Translations under genes and position numbers: made by a program
The notes under the pieces: model-generated
The model's input: only the letters and a program-made list of their open reading frames with translations
Databases searched by the model: none
What the model was told of the DNA's origin: nothing
Assembly (NCBI RefSeq): GCF_000224145.3
Contig: NC_020175.2
Location: forward strand, 731,948 to 795,947
Origin: Ciona intestinalis
Taxonomy: Eukaryota; Chordata; Ascidiacea; Phlebobranchia; Cionidae
Length of the DNA stretch: 64,000 bases
Reading direction: 5' to 3'
Part shown: piece after piece, positions 1-11,416 of the stretch
Position numbering within the stretch: the stretch's first letter is position 1
Layout of the letters: every line of letters starts with the position of its first letter

Positions 1-429
1 AGTGGGAAAAAAGAAAACTAAAAGGAAGATAAACAGTGACATTTTTATGTTTCCCGCTGCGCTTTTTGTAATACATTCTTTCGTTACTATCAAACTGTGT
101 GTTTTTTTAATGCGATATATATAATATATCACCAACCTTGTTACGACAGGGAACCATATTTAGGCTTTTATTAGATTATGCCTGCGTATTATTATAGCTG
201 CCTGTATATTGGTTTACAATTGGCGCGCCAGCTTTGGTCCGTCATTGGATATGTCTCTTTTAGTGGGAAAATAGGGGAATACCTGGTTGGTGCATGTTTG
301 TTCCGCATTTGGCGGCCAACCATACGAATATTAAAAAACAATCGAGGCTCGGGAAAAATATTCTTTATAAAGACAGCGGACCTACCTTGTATTTAATGGC
401 TGGACTTATATATACAGTATAAGAATAAT

Positions 430-631
430 ATAGGGTGGCGGAAGACGGCACACGTTTAGCACATACTGTCCAAAGATTCTGATCGGGTTTTAAACAACTG
501 TCTATAACTCTATAACAACAGTCTTTGGGAGTTGTGGGGATGGGGTTTTATAATTCTATGAATGTTCTTTGTTTACTACCAAATGGGACGAGAAAATAGC
601 ATGGAGTGTTCAATCTCCCCCCACCCTAATA
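430..631 (+). mobile_element. MITE, family A
   Basis: About 200 bases with the family ends TAGGGTGG... and ...CCCCCACCCTA and the shared core (GATCGGGTTTTAAACAA, GTTCTTTGTTTACTACCAAA). Plain non-autonomous DNA element, in the NRF-like gene. Confidence 0.8.
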
Positions 632-657
632 TCTCTTACAACCACATATCAACTTAC

Positions 658-3529
658 CTATAGCGTTCATTGGTATATAAAGAACATGGGCTACGATCAC
701 CCAAGTTGTGCTCAAAGCACGTAACCCGTCAAGAAGCGGCAATGTTCCTTCTTTTACCTTCATGCTTGTAAGTAGCTTAGCGTTTGAAATCATTGAAAAA
801 CAAGAAAGAACTTTCCAAATGGTTATTGCTGTAAAAGTGTTTGGTTATATAAACTTGTTTTTGCCGGACATATTAATTGTATATTAGATAAAACAATGGC
901 AATAATTATATTAGGTTAGGGAGAAACGGGACACCTTTAGCGCACAATATCCAAATATGATGTTGGGGTGTTGTAAACAAATAACAACGAGTCGTGAGAA
1001 AAAGGTGTCCCAACCCCACTATAATATGTTAATTGAATTAATAACCGGCCTTAATTCTAACAGGATGCATATTTAATAATGACATGGGCCATGCAAACTA
1101 CAACACTTGTGGAAGACATAATAGGCAGGGTGTAAAGTACAATATAAATAAAGAACCAACACAAATAAATAGCCTGAATAAATACCTTGCTGTTTGCGAT
1201 GAGGTTTGTTTGTACTGTGGTCCTGATACCGCACACTTTGTACCGAGTTGTTTGTGTAGAATTCGTATGCGGTGCCAACAATAACCAGCACAAGAAATAG
1301 ACAACAAATAACCCTGGAACAATTTATAGTGCTGTGGGGTAAGATGGGATACCTTCAGTGCATTGTATCCAAATCAGCTGATGGTATTTTAAACAATAAA
1401 CAACGGTATTTAGGAGTCGTGAAGATAAGGTTTTATATTTTTTTAATATTCTTTGTTTACTACTAAATGGGACGAGAAAATAGAATAAAAAGGTGTTCCA
1501 TCTTTTCCCAGCCAAGTATACAATTAGTTCTATACATATATGTTAACTCTATATGTATCTTATAGTAGTTGTAAATTAAACGGGCCGTAATAATATGCAA
1601 AAGTTCAAAATAGAAGCGTACAAAACATATTAGATATAAGGGGTGACTGGTTAACCTGAGATATATATTTAGTATTACAAAGGCTTTTGTATAATAACTT
1701 GCATGCAAATTATTGTAAAATATTAATATACGTATTAAATAATAAAATACTTATTGTAAAATACGTATACAACACGTATTGAATAAAAAAGGTAAATGAT
1801 AACCCTATACAGAAGTTTTACAATGGCCTATATGCAAATTATTAGATGTAAAATACTTACATTGCAATAATATCAATTGTGTCAATCCGTGTGATCGGCA
1901 GTGGGCATGAGGTCTCAATTATTTCGGGCAAAATTACCATCGATGTAAGTTCTTCAATTATAGTTGCCACTGCAGTATCTGTGCACGATATTGGGAAACA
2001 CGATCCCCAACTCATAGCTAAAGGTATTCCAGGGTGTTCTACCTAAATAGAACGTTATGAGAATATTTATGAATTACATGCAAAATATAGAGCTCAGCAC
2101 GCGGGGCGGCACAACGACAATCGTTATAAAACGTGCTTGTACGTAATGCAGGCGAGTTATCGCGATTAGATTAATAGAAGAGAATTAGCAGCTAAATGGC
2201 AGTCGTTAATAACACGTTACTGGTCAAAACTATACTTGAGTACAAGTGAAAAATAAAAGCTTGGTTGCTAAACACATAATGTTAACCTGCATACCGGTCT
2301 CTGCTTCCCCATATATGTATTGCACCATTTTCCACTGACGTATGGACCACGTGACTTCCAGCATTCATAATAATGACCAGCCCATCTTATGTTGCCTTCC
2401 AATATTCCACTTTCAGGTATCGCCCATGAATCTAACACTATATTAACATAAAAGGAAAGTGTAATGAGTTAAATGTTTCTCTGGCTCTGTTCTCGCGCTA
2501 ATGAAGTTGGGCGATCCTCGTAACGAAATAACATTCCGGTTTAATGGAAACGAAATACGTATCAGACAAAGTCAAGTAAAACAAATAATAGGCTACAAGT
2601 GTATATATAGTAGGGTGGGGGAAGATGGGGCACATTTAGCACTTAATATCTAAATATCCTGATCGTGTTTTAAACCTTTAACAACGGTCTATCAGAGTCG
2701 TAAGTATATAGTTTCATAATTATTTGAATGTTCTTCGTTTACTACTAAATGGGTCGAGAAAATCGATTTAAAACTGTCCCATTTTCCCCCACACTACTGT
2801 ACGTAACATGTTCCATAACGGTTGTATTGTGTATTTAAGACTCCTTACTTTGTAAAGCGTATACCCCGTTACTACTGACATTAGTCGCATCTTCCAACAC
2901 AATGCGCCACTGGCACAAGCATTGTTGCACTTCTTCATCGTATTTAGCGATTTGGTCCAACATTCTGTATTTAGGGAGAAATTAAGTCGATAAAAGCGAC
3001 AGTGGTCTATATCCGCATGGATGGGGTGATATGAACGTTCATGGTTTCATTTTCTTTTACCTTTCCTTTTTATAGTAAATTTAATTTAAATAATCTCCAT
3101 CAAACATTTAAATAATCTTCATTAAAGGCGTTGTTAATTGTTAAACGTACAATTAGGCAACATGGGGTACTTTGTGATAACGGTATCCTTCTTACTTCAC
3201 AGTATACTTTACTATAGTGCAAACTAAGCAAAATTTAAATCAATTCTTTAAATTAGAACCGCTTACTTTTTAATCACAGAATGCAATCCACCATCATCAG
3301 CTTGTTTATGTTGATGCACACCATGCAAAATATCTGCGAGGTCTAACTTCCAGTCAGCATGGCCTGCCTTCTCCACTGCTCTGCCTATCTTGGCAACATC
3401 TAATACTGGGTCGTATCCTTCATTTGGAAAACTAAGTTGCTTCTCAGCGTGCGCGCTTGCACCAACGAAAAATGCTGCACCAATTATTATTACAATGCGA
3501 AAACGCTCTTCGCTGAGTAGTAGGTTCAT
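658..3529 (-). CDS. Nose resistant-to-fluoxetine (NRF-6)-like membrane acyltransferase, N-terminal part
   Basis: Partial gene read on the minus strand in six exons: 3267-3529 (start ATG at 3529), 2849-2964, 2295-2437, 1861-2042, 1186-1313 and 658-828. All phases join without a stop (334 residues), and it continues beyond the left edge. Exon 1 has a hydrophobic signal-like segment (IVIIIGAAFFVGASAHA). Exons 2-4 carry the NRF domain: MLDSWAIPESGILEGN, GHYYECW and LAMSWGSCFPISC, with the paired cysteines expected outside the membrane. Exon 5 gives a transmembrane segment (ICCLFLVLVIVGTAYEF). Exon 6 begins the acyltransferase-3 domain with the typical LLDGLRALSTTWVIVAH, including the family histidine. 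Known members are multi-pass proteins of intestine or secretory tissues linked to lipid or drug transport; the substrate here is unknown. Introns hold MITE copies at about 430-631, 913-1023, 1329-1516 and 2606-2810. A pyrimidine tract plus AG at 18-24 could begin the next exon, but too little is visible to say. Confidence 0.88.
913..1023 (+). mobile_element. MITE, family A, internally deleted
   Basis: Keeps both ends (GGGACACCTTTAGCGCA... and ...AAGGTGTCCCAACCCCA) but is only about 110 bases long. Confidence 0.7.
1329..1516 (+). mobile_element. MITE, family A
   Basis: Starts GTGGGGTAAGATGGGATACC and ends AAGGTGTTCCATCTTTTCCC; core motifs present. Confidence 0.75.
2606..2810 (+). mobile_element. 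MITE, family A
   Basis: Nearly complete, with TAGTAGGGTGGGGGAAGATG at the left and CCATTTTCCCCCACACTACT at the right. Confidence 0.85.
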
Positions 3530-3889
3530 TATATCCTAAAGACCTAAAACGTCGAAATGATATTGTTAAAACTTTAAAGTGCTGTATGGACCACTTCAGT
3601 CATATGCACATACAATATTTAAACAGTGCAATAATGTACAAAGAAGCACTCGAAAAAATGATACGGTAATGCTCTTATCTTACTAATTGGACTGTTTGTT
3701 TGCTCTGCACTCAGTGCTACTGTTGGTTTTAAGCAATGCCGTATCATAGTATCCACGCATATTGTGTGTATGCCCAAACTATAATGTTCCAAACTATTAG
3801 TTTGTTTTTAATTCATGCATACAGTTGCATTAAAAACTAATGTATATCTAGTAAACAAATAATGAATGCATAGTGACTTATATATCACC

Positions 3890-3990
3890 ACGTAGCGGAG
3901 CAACTACAGTCGTTACAACACTGGTGTTCTGTTTCATACATCTTGCGCCCGCTTACAACTAAATCTGTAGTTTGTTTTAATTGCTGTCCT
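3890..3990 (-). repeat. SINE tail fragment
   Basis: Reverse copy of the shared tail (consensus CGGGCACGAGGTGTATGAAA then CACCCGTGTTATAACGAC). Confidence 0.75.
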
Positions 3991-4383
3991 ATATAATCAT
4001 ATGGTTCAACATTGTGTAATGTATCGGTTATTGTAGTCAGAGTTGCAATATATTGTACAAAGCTATAGAAGCAGAAATATGAAAACGCAAAAAGCAATGG
4101 CTTTGGTATATCAAATGAAAGAATCAGTGCGTACATATCACAGTAGGCCTACAGCCGGTATTCGAGTAATTTATATCGGTAAGAGGTTATAGAGTAATAG
4201 TGGCGTATATACAACCTTATTATAGGGTGTCGTTTGTTGCCACCTGTAGTAGGTTGGTCTCTTGAAGTTGGCTACCAGAAACCGCAATATCATTTAGGAA
4301 TATTTAAATGGATTACACTTTAACAAATCATAAGTTTTTGAGCCATTGTGTATTCATTGTCAAAAAGTAAGATGACAATTCTT

Positions 4384-7300
4384 TCATCTCTCGCATGAAC
4401 TACCACCATGGCCAGCAGAACACAAACACTTGCAAGTCATCCCACCGTCCACTACCACAGCTCGACCACCATTTGCGCATACTCCTTTACATTTGGATGG
4501 CGTGTACTTGGACAAATAGTCAAACAAGGCACGTTCCAAGTTCTGCCGTTTCACTTGGTCCGAAACAACGGATGAAATAGGGCTTAACTGTAAAGAGATA
4601 AGTTTAAACTGTGATATATTGGTACAGCTGATGGTAGCCGCAATCTGTTGGGTATGTGTGTTATTAAACAAACGGTGCTTTAGCCTTCGGTGGTGGCCGG
4701 GAAAAGCTCAAACAAATATAGTATATAGGGTGGGGAAAGATGGGACACACTTTTATTTTATTTTCTCGTTCCGTTTGGTAGTAAACAAAGAACATTAAAA
4801 GAATTATAAAACCATATCCTCACGACTCCCATATAGACCAACACGATCAGGATATCTGGATACTATAAGCTAAAGGCCCACAACGACAATTTTAACACGG
4901 GTGTTTTGTTTCATACACCTCGTGTTAGTTTATCAGCTACCATACCGTAAAGGTAACTTTGTGGGTGAATTATTCAGCCAGTTATGAAAACTAGAATTTC
5001 TCTATCGTTTTCAATGAGATAAACAATACGTTATGTAAACTTACAGAAAAATCTATGACAGCAGGATTGTGTTTGATTGTTTCCACCCATGCGTCATAAT
5101 CGTTACTGTTTGGAACATTATTCGCAAAGAAAGCAAGTGAAGCTGCTTTATCTGAATACCCGCCTACTACGTTTGAAATAACTTCTTTTGCCGCCAGAGT
5201 GAAGCTACCTGTACATTGTATGCTTTATGTTTACATAGATTACTACAACATCAATATATTTTATTTCCCATCGCTTATTTAATAAATTTACTTTATTTCT
5301 GCATTCGAAGAAATAAATAAATAGTTATGGTAGGGTGGGGGGAGATGGGACGTCACCTTTCACACATAATAACCAAATATCCTGATCGTGTTTTAAACAA
5401 TTAACAACGATCTGCGGGAGCCGTGAAGATAAAGTTTTATAAAAAATCGTTGAATGTTTGTTTACTACCAAATTGGAGGAGAAAATAGATTGAAAAGGTG
5501 TCCCATCTTCCCCCACCCTACTATATGTTATGTATTTGTTATGTTAAGGGTAAGATGGGAAATGTTTTCATTCTATCCTACTCGGTATTAAACAAAGAAC
5601 ATTTACACAACTGTATAATGTTGATATTCCTGAAACTCTGATTAAGAGTGTTTGTTAAAAACACAGGTAAAAACAAACACACTGGGAAAAATGAGATATT
5701 ATATGTGCTGACGCCGGACGGTATCCCATCCTACAGCACAGTGTACTAAACTAACACCAGTCATACAGTTACCGTTGTATCTTCGCGACATTACATTTGT
5801 TGAGCACTTATTGGTGTCACCGCCAAACGTAAACTTCAATAGACGGAAAGTCGCCTCAGTTTTTAGACAATTCTTTTGTTCTTCGTGTGTTAAACCTGAA
5901 TGGGTTGCATAAAGCTTAAAAGTAACGCTAATATATATCACGATTTTTGATAAATTAATGTAGTATATAGAGCGTGGGAGAAGATGGTACACCTTAAGCA
6001 GTACAACTTGTTTTATCCTTGCGTGACAGGCAGCGACATTGGTTATAACACGGGTGTTCTGTTTTTATACACTTTATATATGCCCGCTTACGAGTGACAG
6101 CGTATGTAACTTTTTAGTTATTAGTTCTTTTGCATGACCGACAATTTAGACAACCAATAATGAACCATAGACAGGTAAAGTCGACCGGAATATACCTGAT
6201 TCTTCCAACTCTTTTTTAGAATATCGATAAATAAATTCATATCTTGCTCCCAACGTTCCAGAAGAATAGAAATGGGTCCCAAAATCTGCCAGTACTTCAG
6301 CATACTTGATATGATCGTATCCGTCTGGTAGCTCGAGTAATCGTTGGCGGAATTGATACGAAAGAAGGAAGTTTCGTCGAAGAGTTCTGCACGGCAGGAT
6401 ATATAAAGATTAGAGTGGGGAAAGATGGAACATCGTTTCATTCAAATATTTCGTCCCTTTTGAAGTAATCAAAGAACATTTAAAGAACTATAAAACCTTA
6501 CGACTCCCAAAAACACGATCAGGATATTTAGATACTATGTGCTAAAGTTATCCCATCCTCTCCACCCTACTTATATAGGTTCCTATATAATATATAGGTT
6601 TCTAAGCGCTCGTTCGGTTATACTGTTGGTAAACCAAGTTAGTTTTATCGTTACATAGGTCACATCACCCACAAAGTTACATGTATAGTAACGTCCAAGC
6701 GGGCACGAGGTGTGTGAAACAAAACACCCGTGTTATAACGACTGTCTTTGCCACGCCACGCAGGAATAAATAAGTAAGATCGCTATCTTTAACAGTTTAG
6801 TTAAAAATCTTACCTGAACTGCGACAACACAATATTGCTGTGGATTTTAAAATACTTTGCATCGCTCGATGCCCCCTGTCGAACAACACGAAGCGTTTTC
6901 TGATTTTTTGTATTTGTTGCTCCACCACTAACACTGTATATATCTCCGTCTGTTTTAATAGAGTCAGAGTTAACACGGAAATAGTTTGAATATACAACCA
7001 TTGGTTCTATATACAGTACTGTGGGGTGGGATGAATGCTGTAAGTACGTAATATTCCATATTTTTCTAATCGAGCTGTATAAATTGTCAACCAAGCTGTA
7101 TAAATTGTGTATAAACTGTCAAAAAACAACAAAAACATATTTTGTTATCACTATTATTTCCCGCTACACGAGGACAAACAAGTTTCATTCGTTTCCTCAA
7201 CCATTTATTCATTCTCACACAACCAACCACAACACTTACAAGTGAATGAAGACTTGGGTTCAAGTTTACGCGTAACGTCACCCTGCTGAGAATCCAAGAA

Positions 7301-10055
7301 TTCTTTTGAGCTGTCGTATGACGTAATCACGAATGAGGTATCTGCACTAACCTATGACGTAACAGATGGTTACAGTTCCCGGTGTGGCACAGTGGTTATT
7401 CGTGTTCGAGACCCGTTTATAGCTGCTATCATTGAGGTGTTAGTATCTTTGGGCAAAACAGTACTCACGTACTCCAAAATAATTACCCACGAAGTGCTTA
7501 AAATGTGGTAAACTTGAGGGCACAAGGTGTATGAAACCTATGTTATAACGAATGTCGTAGCCCCGCCATGTACCGGTAAATATGTATTATTCTTTTTATA
7601 GGTAATATGTATTTAACATCACATAACTCACTTGGAACCGAAACGTTTGAATATTGGCAGGAACTCTAAACTTCTTATCATGTTCACCACTCCTCACAGT
7701 GTAACAACGACCGTTGTATCGCTGGTTGTCCAATATTGTCCCAATCTCTTCACCAATCGTTATGTCGTATCTGTTTGAATTTTACATTTTGTCGTATATC
7801 TGTTTGTATAATAGACCCATTAAATACACTTTGTAGGCCTTGCAGTTTTATATTTGAAAAAAAAAGAATGTTGTCAAAGTGGTTTTAGTTTTTTTTATGG
7901 TTTTCTGTGGGCCTCTATCACCTCAAACCACAAAGCAATCCATGTTGAACGTTATATATAATAGTCATTTACTTGTCTGTGTATTTGTATGGTATCTATA
8001 TTGGTACACAATGCGCTTTATTGTCATACTATCCCACTTACCCAGCGCCAGCTATATCGATAGTTGGTATTTCTTTATAGCTTTTTCCACCGCATGGCGA
8101 CCTGACGTTTTCTCCACAGTTTTCTTCGTCCGAGTTATCTGTGCAATCGTCGTCTCCGTTGCAACGCAGGTTGGGCCGTATACAGGTTAGTTCTTATGTG
8201 GAATATAATTTCATTGTCAATCTTAAATCATGAATGCATTAGTCGGTGTTTGGTTGTTGCAAGCGCTATTATGCGTTTAGGCAAAATATGTGGCGGGTAT
8301 TTAGCGCCGTGACACGATGGTTAACGTGCCTGTCTACCGCCTAGTGTTGGGTATGGGTTCGAGGCTCGACACTGTTACCATTATAAGCGTCTGTATCCTT
8401 GGGCAGGATAGTTTTTGCCCAAATAGTTTTCCAAATAACAATTGTCTAAAATGCCCAGGGTTTGAAGCATGACGAAATAAACTAATATTGTACCATCTGC
8501 GCATGCAAACGTTTCATCAGGACATTGAAACAGCGGGCAATCTTCCTCGCTGAGGCAATTGTAATCTGAATTAAACTCTCCTCCTATACAAGCTTGTCCA
8601 CCAAACATGGATGCTGTTGTAATGTTGCGACTGCGACTCTATTGAGACGGAAATTAATTCAGTGAAAAATATCTTTGTTTAATATATAGCCTACCATCAC
8701 AAAACATAAATTTGGTTAAAGTTAAAGCAAAGGACATAAAAAGTAATTAGAAACATAAAAACAATTTAGAAAATTAGAAACATAAAAAGAAATCTAAAAC
8801 ACGTTATGGGTTATGGACGCAAATCAATTTAAAAACATTGATAGTCAATTCCATGGCCCAAACCAAAGGCTTTGATTTCCGTTACAAATATCGACGTTAT
8901 TAAAGTTTAACCACTCACTCTCCCTCCAGGTGGGCAGGGCGAACAGCTTGACCAAGCTCCCCATTCCCCCCACTCACAGTTAATGGGACATCTATGTTGG
9001 CTGCACTTGCCTTTCTGGTGGAGACCTGGAAAGCAAGATTTAAATCATAAAACGTATTTGCTTCAAAAATGTTTTTTGAACATATGGTAGGGTGGGAAAG
9101 ACGGAACACCTTTACTATTAATAGGACGAGAAAATAAAATGAACAGTTGTCCCATCTTCCCCACCCTACTATATAGACCTGCGTGCAGGAGTTACTGCGC
9201 TATTTTGAAGTTCAATTCAACGAAAATAAACTAGAACATCCGTGTTATAACTGTTGTCGGCCAAGTGGGAATAAACAAGTTACATTCATTCATTCAATTA
9301 AGTGACAATCAACAAAATTCAAGTATCTTTAGTGTTTGCAATTCTTCATGGGCTAAAAACTGCGAACACTTTCCCAATAGCAAATACGTTTTATGCCACA
9401 ACCCACCGACCTGGACATCCATTTCCACCATGTGCGGGGTGTCTTATTATCCTCCTTGACCTTGACCTCTCACCGCCAGCGCAACTAACCGAACAAGCTG
9501 ACCAGGCGCTCCAACTTGAAACCTTCAAAGTAGCGGTTATGGTTAAACTTAGGAGGTTTTGTTTATAAGTAACAGCGTATATAGTTCTGATTTTTAGCAA
9601 TAACCTATTTGTAAAGATACTATTATGTAATTTGGTAAGTTTTCCTTGTTTACTACCAAATGGGATGATAAAAGGGAACGAAGGCATATAATGACTTACC
9701 CCAACTATACATGATATAGTAAGGTGGGAAAGACTTTAGCACGTATACTATCCAAATATCCTGATAGTGTTTTAAACAGTTCACATCGGTCTATAGCAGT
9801 CGTGATGATACAGTGTTATAAATCTTTGAATGTTCTTTTACTACCAAATTGGACGATAAAAGAGAACGTAAACAGACTATCTTACCCAAACCTATATAGT
9901 ACAGTGTTAACGAGCGCACCAAAAGGACACAAGTCGCTTACCGCGCAATGCACTGCCGCCGGAGCATTCTTTCTCCTTCTAAAACGAAATCTTGCCTCAG
10001 TGACAACGCACATAAATGCAACGAACAAAATACAACCAATTCCCAAGACCTTCAT
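4384..10055 (-). CDS. C6-like terminal complement (MACPF) protein, TSP1-TSP1-LDLa-MACPF-EGF
   Basis: Twelve exons on the minus strand: 9942-10055 (ATG 10055), 9411-9522, 8919-9025, 8494-8638, 8042-8192, 7632-7770, 7240-7351, 6814-7018, 6196-6386, 5773-5895, 5045-5208, 4384-4587 (TGA). They sum to 1767 bases, 588 residues, with every intron phase matching. Domains in order: signal peptide ([18 protein letters not shown]), a basic furin-like stretch [11 protein letters not shown]1 near 39-85 ([11 protein letters not shown]), TSP1 near 88-130 ([15 protein letters not shown]), LDL-receptor class A near 150-190 ([16 protein letters not shown]), MACPF near 200-520 with signature [11 protein letters not shown] around residue 390-400, and a C-terminal EGF-like module (CANGGR...CLCSAGHGG). 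This is the order of vertebrate C6/C7 without the CCP and FIM modules, so membrane insertion is plausible but C5b binding through those modules is not. Tunicate C6-like genes of this short type are known. Introns are full of SINE and MITE pieces. A second signal exon lies upstream at 11312-11416. Confidence 0.93.
4723..4870 (-). mobile_element. MITE, family A, reverse, right end replaced by a SINE
   Basis: Left terminus TAGGGTGGGGAAAGATGGGA then the core in reverse (CGTTCCGTTTGGTAGTAAAC). The distal end runs into SINE sequence. Confidence 0.75.
4871..4985 (-). repeat. SINE fragment fused to a MITE
   Basis: Reverse tail and body (CACGGGTGTTTTGTTTCATA, AACTTTGTGGGTGAATTATT), inserted at the MITE end at 4870. 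Confidence 0.75.
5327..5526 (+). mobile_element. MITE, family A
   Basis: Full-length copy from TAGGGTGGGGGGAGATGGGA to CATCTTCCCCCACCCTACTA in an intron of the C6-like gene. Confidence 0.88.
5955..6120 (-). repeat. SINE fragment with a short MITE end
   Basis: A MITE left end (GGGAGAAGATGGTACACCTT) is followed by a reverse SINE tail (AACACGGGTGTTCTG). Confidence 0.7.
6411..6577 (-). mobile_element. MITE, family A, shortened
   Basis: Lies about 25 bases upstream (in transcript sense) of the C6-like exon 9 acceptor. Ends GAGTGGGGAAAGATGGAACA and CATCCTCTCCACCCTACTTA. Confidence 0.75.
6645..6780 (+). repeat. SINE tail
   Basis: Forward tail GCGGGCACGAGGTGTGTGAA with CACCCGTGTTATAACGACTG. Confidence 0.8.
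7008..7095 (+). mobile_element. MITE end supplying the exon 8 acceptor of the C6-like gene
   Basis: The string CAGTACTGTGGGGTGGGATG matches the terminus of family B copies (compare CCCCACAGTACTGTATA at 41755 and CCCCACAGTACTATACA at 61226). The rest is degraded. The exon 8 acceptor and its first codons lie inside it. Confidence 0.65.
7380..7590 (+). repeat. tRNA-derived SINE, head and tail
   Basis: The head resembles a tRNA A box and B box (GTGGCACAGTGGTTATTCGT, GTTCGAGACCC); the tail matches the shared consensus. Confidence 0.7.
8306..8445 (+). repeat. tRNA-derived SINE head
   Basis: GATGGTTAACGTGCCTGTC resembles an A box and GGGTTCGAGGCTCGAC a B box; CCTTGGGCAGGATA follows. This is a SINE promoter region, not a functional tRNA gene. 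Confidence 0.8.
9085..9176 (+). mobile_element. MITE, family A, about 90-base deletion form
   Basis: Both inverted ends intact (TAGGGTGGGAAAGACGGAAC and CCATCTTCCCCACCCTACTA) with almost no core. Confidence 0.8.
9225..9300 (+). repeat. SINE tail with ATTC repeats
   Basis: AACATCCGTGTTATAACTGT, ending in ACATTCATTCATTCAATTAA. Confidence 0.7.
9716..9900 (+). mobile_element. MITE, family A/B-like
   Basis: Core GTGTTTTAAACAGTTCACAT and TTGGACGATAAAAGAGAACG with degenerate ends. A further right-end fragment lies at about 9645-9715. Confidence 0.7.
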
Positions 10056-11311
10056 TTCCGTCGTACTTCGCGTCAAGACTGTTTATGCATACTAATACTA
10101 CAAGGTTCGAATTTCAAGCGATTTTACTTTAAGTGCGTAAACAGACCCCATGTTACTGTTATTTTGTGGTAAATTCAAAAAGCGACCGTTTTATTGATTC
10201 CCAAAATACTTTGCTTATTAAAATTGGTCCAGTATACGCGTAGATATTCGTCCTCAAACAGTGATCTCTAGCGCTATCTTTTTTTACTATACGAGCTTCG
10301 TGATTGTGACGTAGGAACTTACTAGTCACTTCAGCATCTGAATATTTTGGTTCAAAACTTTTAGTTCGAAAGTGCAGACAACTATTTTATCCTTGGTGTC
10401 AGTGAAATGGTCACTCATTCTCGTTATAAAACACAAAGCTTGTTTACATGCTGCATGGATAATATATACATACTTATCTGTACCAAAGTAAGTGTAGACG
10501 TATCTATATACATGCTGAAGCTGAGTCTCGCTGAAAACACTGCCTCGCGCCTTTTTGAATGAAATGGCCACGCTTTAACAATTTTGTGACGTGTTTTGTC
10601 ACGTGGGTAGTACACTTCTCATTTTTTTCGCCACGCAACTTTTAAATCAGTTTTATGAATTTCACGGTGTTTGAACTGGAATATCTTTGGTTATACAGAA
10701 CCGATTAAAACAAGTAAGGTGTCGTTGGAATAGGAAAAGCACACTCAATCTATTAAAGCGATGTACATTTGAGTGTGCTTAGGTCCTTTAATGGAAGAGT
10801 CTATACGTGATGACCCGCACTACAACAAATATACGTCATAAGGGGGCCTTTCTTTAGCTACTTTGAGTTTGGGCATTTACATACTAAAGTTATATATGTG
10901 GAAAATCGTTTAAACGTGCACAGGGTGTTAAAAATGTCGTTGCCCGCCGCGTGAGAATAAACAAGTTACATTTATTCATTTAACTAATCTACCAACGTAA
11001 TAATACAGATTCTAAAAATGCCAGCAGTCTATAATAACAAAATGAGTAGATTACCAATATCTAAACTACAGACTGGTACGTGGACGCTCTCGTTTATAAC
11101 TAAATAAATCGCTCTGTTACGCTTCGGCTATAGGGGTTAATTTTCTGCGACTAGATTGGTATGGTCTTTAAACGTGCTTATTATAGAAATTTAGGTCGCC
11201 AAAAATTAACATGCCAATTTGTTTGTTAGGTTTAAAAAGGGATGGCTACGTACCAGTCTGTAGAAATACTTTGTAACTTGCTTAACTGTCCTTATTTCAA
11301 AAAAAGCTTAC
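10056..11311. other. Spacer between the two C6-like first exons
   Basis: No exon with recognisable homology is seen. The stretch holds a SINE tail fragment near 10915-10985. It would be the first intron of the long isoform, and it includes the proximal promoter of the downstream first exon, just above 10055. Confidence 0.6.
10915..10985 (+). repeat. SINE tail fragment
   Basis: GTCGTTGCCCGCCGCGTGAG then an ATTTATTC tail. Confidence 0.65.
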
Positions 11312-11416
11312 CGCGCAGTGCACAGGTGCTGGGGCATTACGCCTTCGTCTTATACGAAACCGTGCTTCAGTAATACTAAACAAAACTGCAATGCTCAAAA
11401 TCGCTATCCCCTTCAT
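11312..11416 (-). CDS. Second copy of the C6-like signal-peptide exon (alternative first exon or duplicate remnant)
   Basis: On the minus strand, ATG at 11416 opens 35 codons ending in a phase-0 GTAAGC donor at 11311. The peptide MKGIAILSIAVLFSITEA then RFRIRRRRNAPAPVHCA closely parallels exon 1 of the C6-like gene ([17 protein letters not shown]), and the donor sequence and phase are identical, so it could splice to the TSP1 exon ending at 9522. Similarity reaches upstream: ATTCGA-containing sequence 50-60 bases before each ATG (about 10101-10138 and 11468-11503) is alike. No other exon of the gene is repeated between 10056 and 11311. It is therefore either an alternative promoter and signal exon, or the start of a lost tandem copy. 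The reading frame is intact. Confidence 0.75.

Noticed and set aside
3885-4136. 83-residue minus-strand open frame
   Set aside because: Most of it is the reverse SINE tail; the C6-like gene already has a stop at 4384 and no splice donor leads here.
6797-6997. Alternative frame over C6-like exon 8
   Set aside because: It would follow the AG at TATATAG in phase 0, but loses MACPF similarity and does not fit the phase-1 end of exon 7. The frame through 7018 keeps both.
8306-8390. Possible tRNA gene
   Set aside because: A and B box-like motifs are present, but there is no acceptor-stem pairing and SINE body sequence follows.
9265-9568. Plus-strand open frames over the first TSP1 exon
   Set aside because: They are the antisense of a well-supported coding exon and of a SINE tail.
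10326-10571. 81-residue minus-strand open frame upstream of the C6-like gene
   Set aside because: No recognised family, Tyr-rich composition typical of AT-rich chance frames, and no clear splice partner. It cannot be excluded without RNA.
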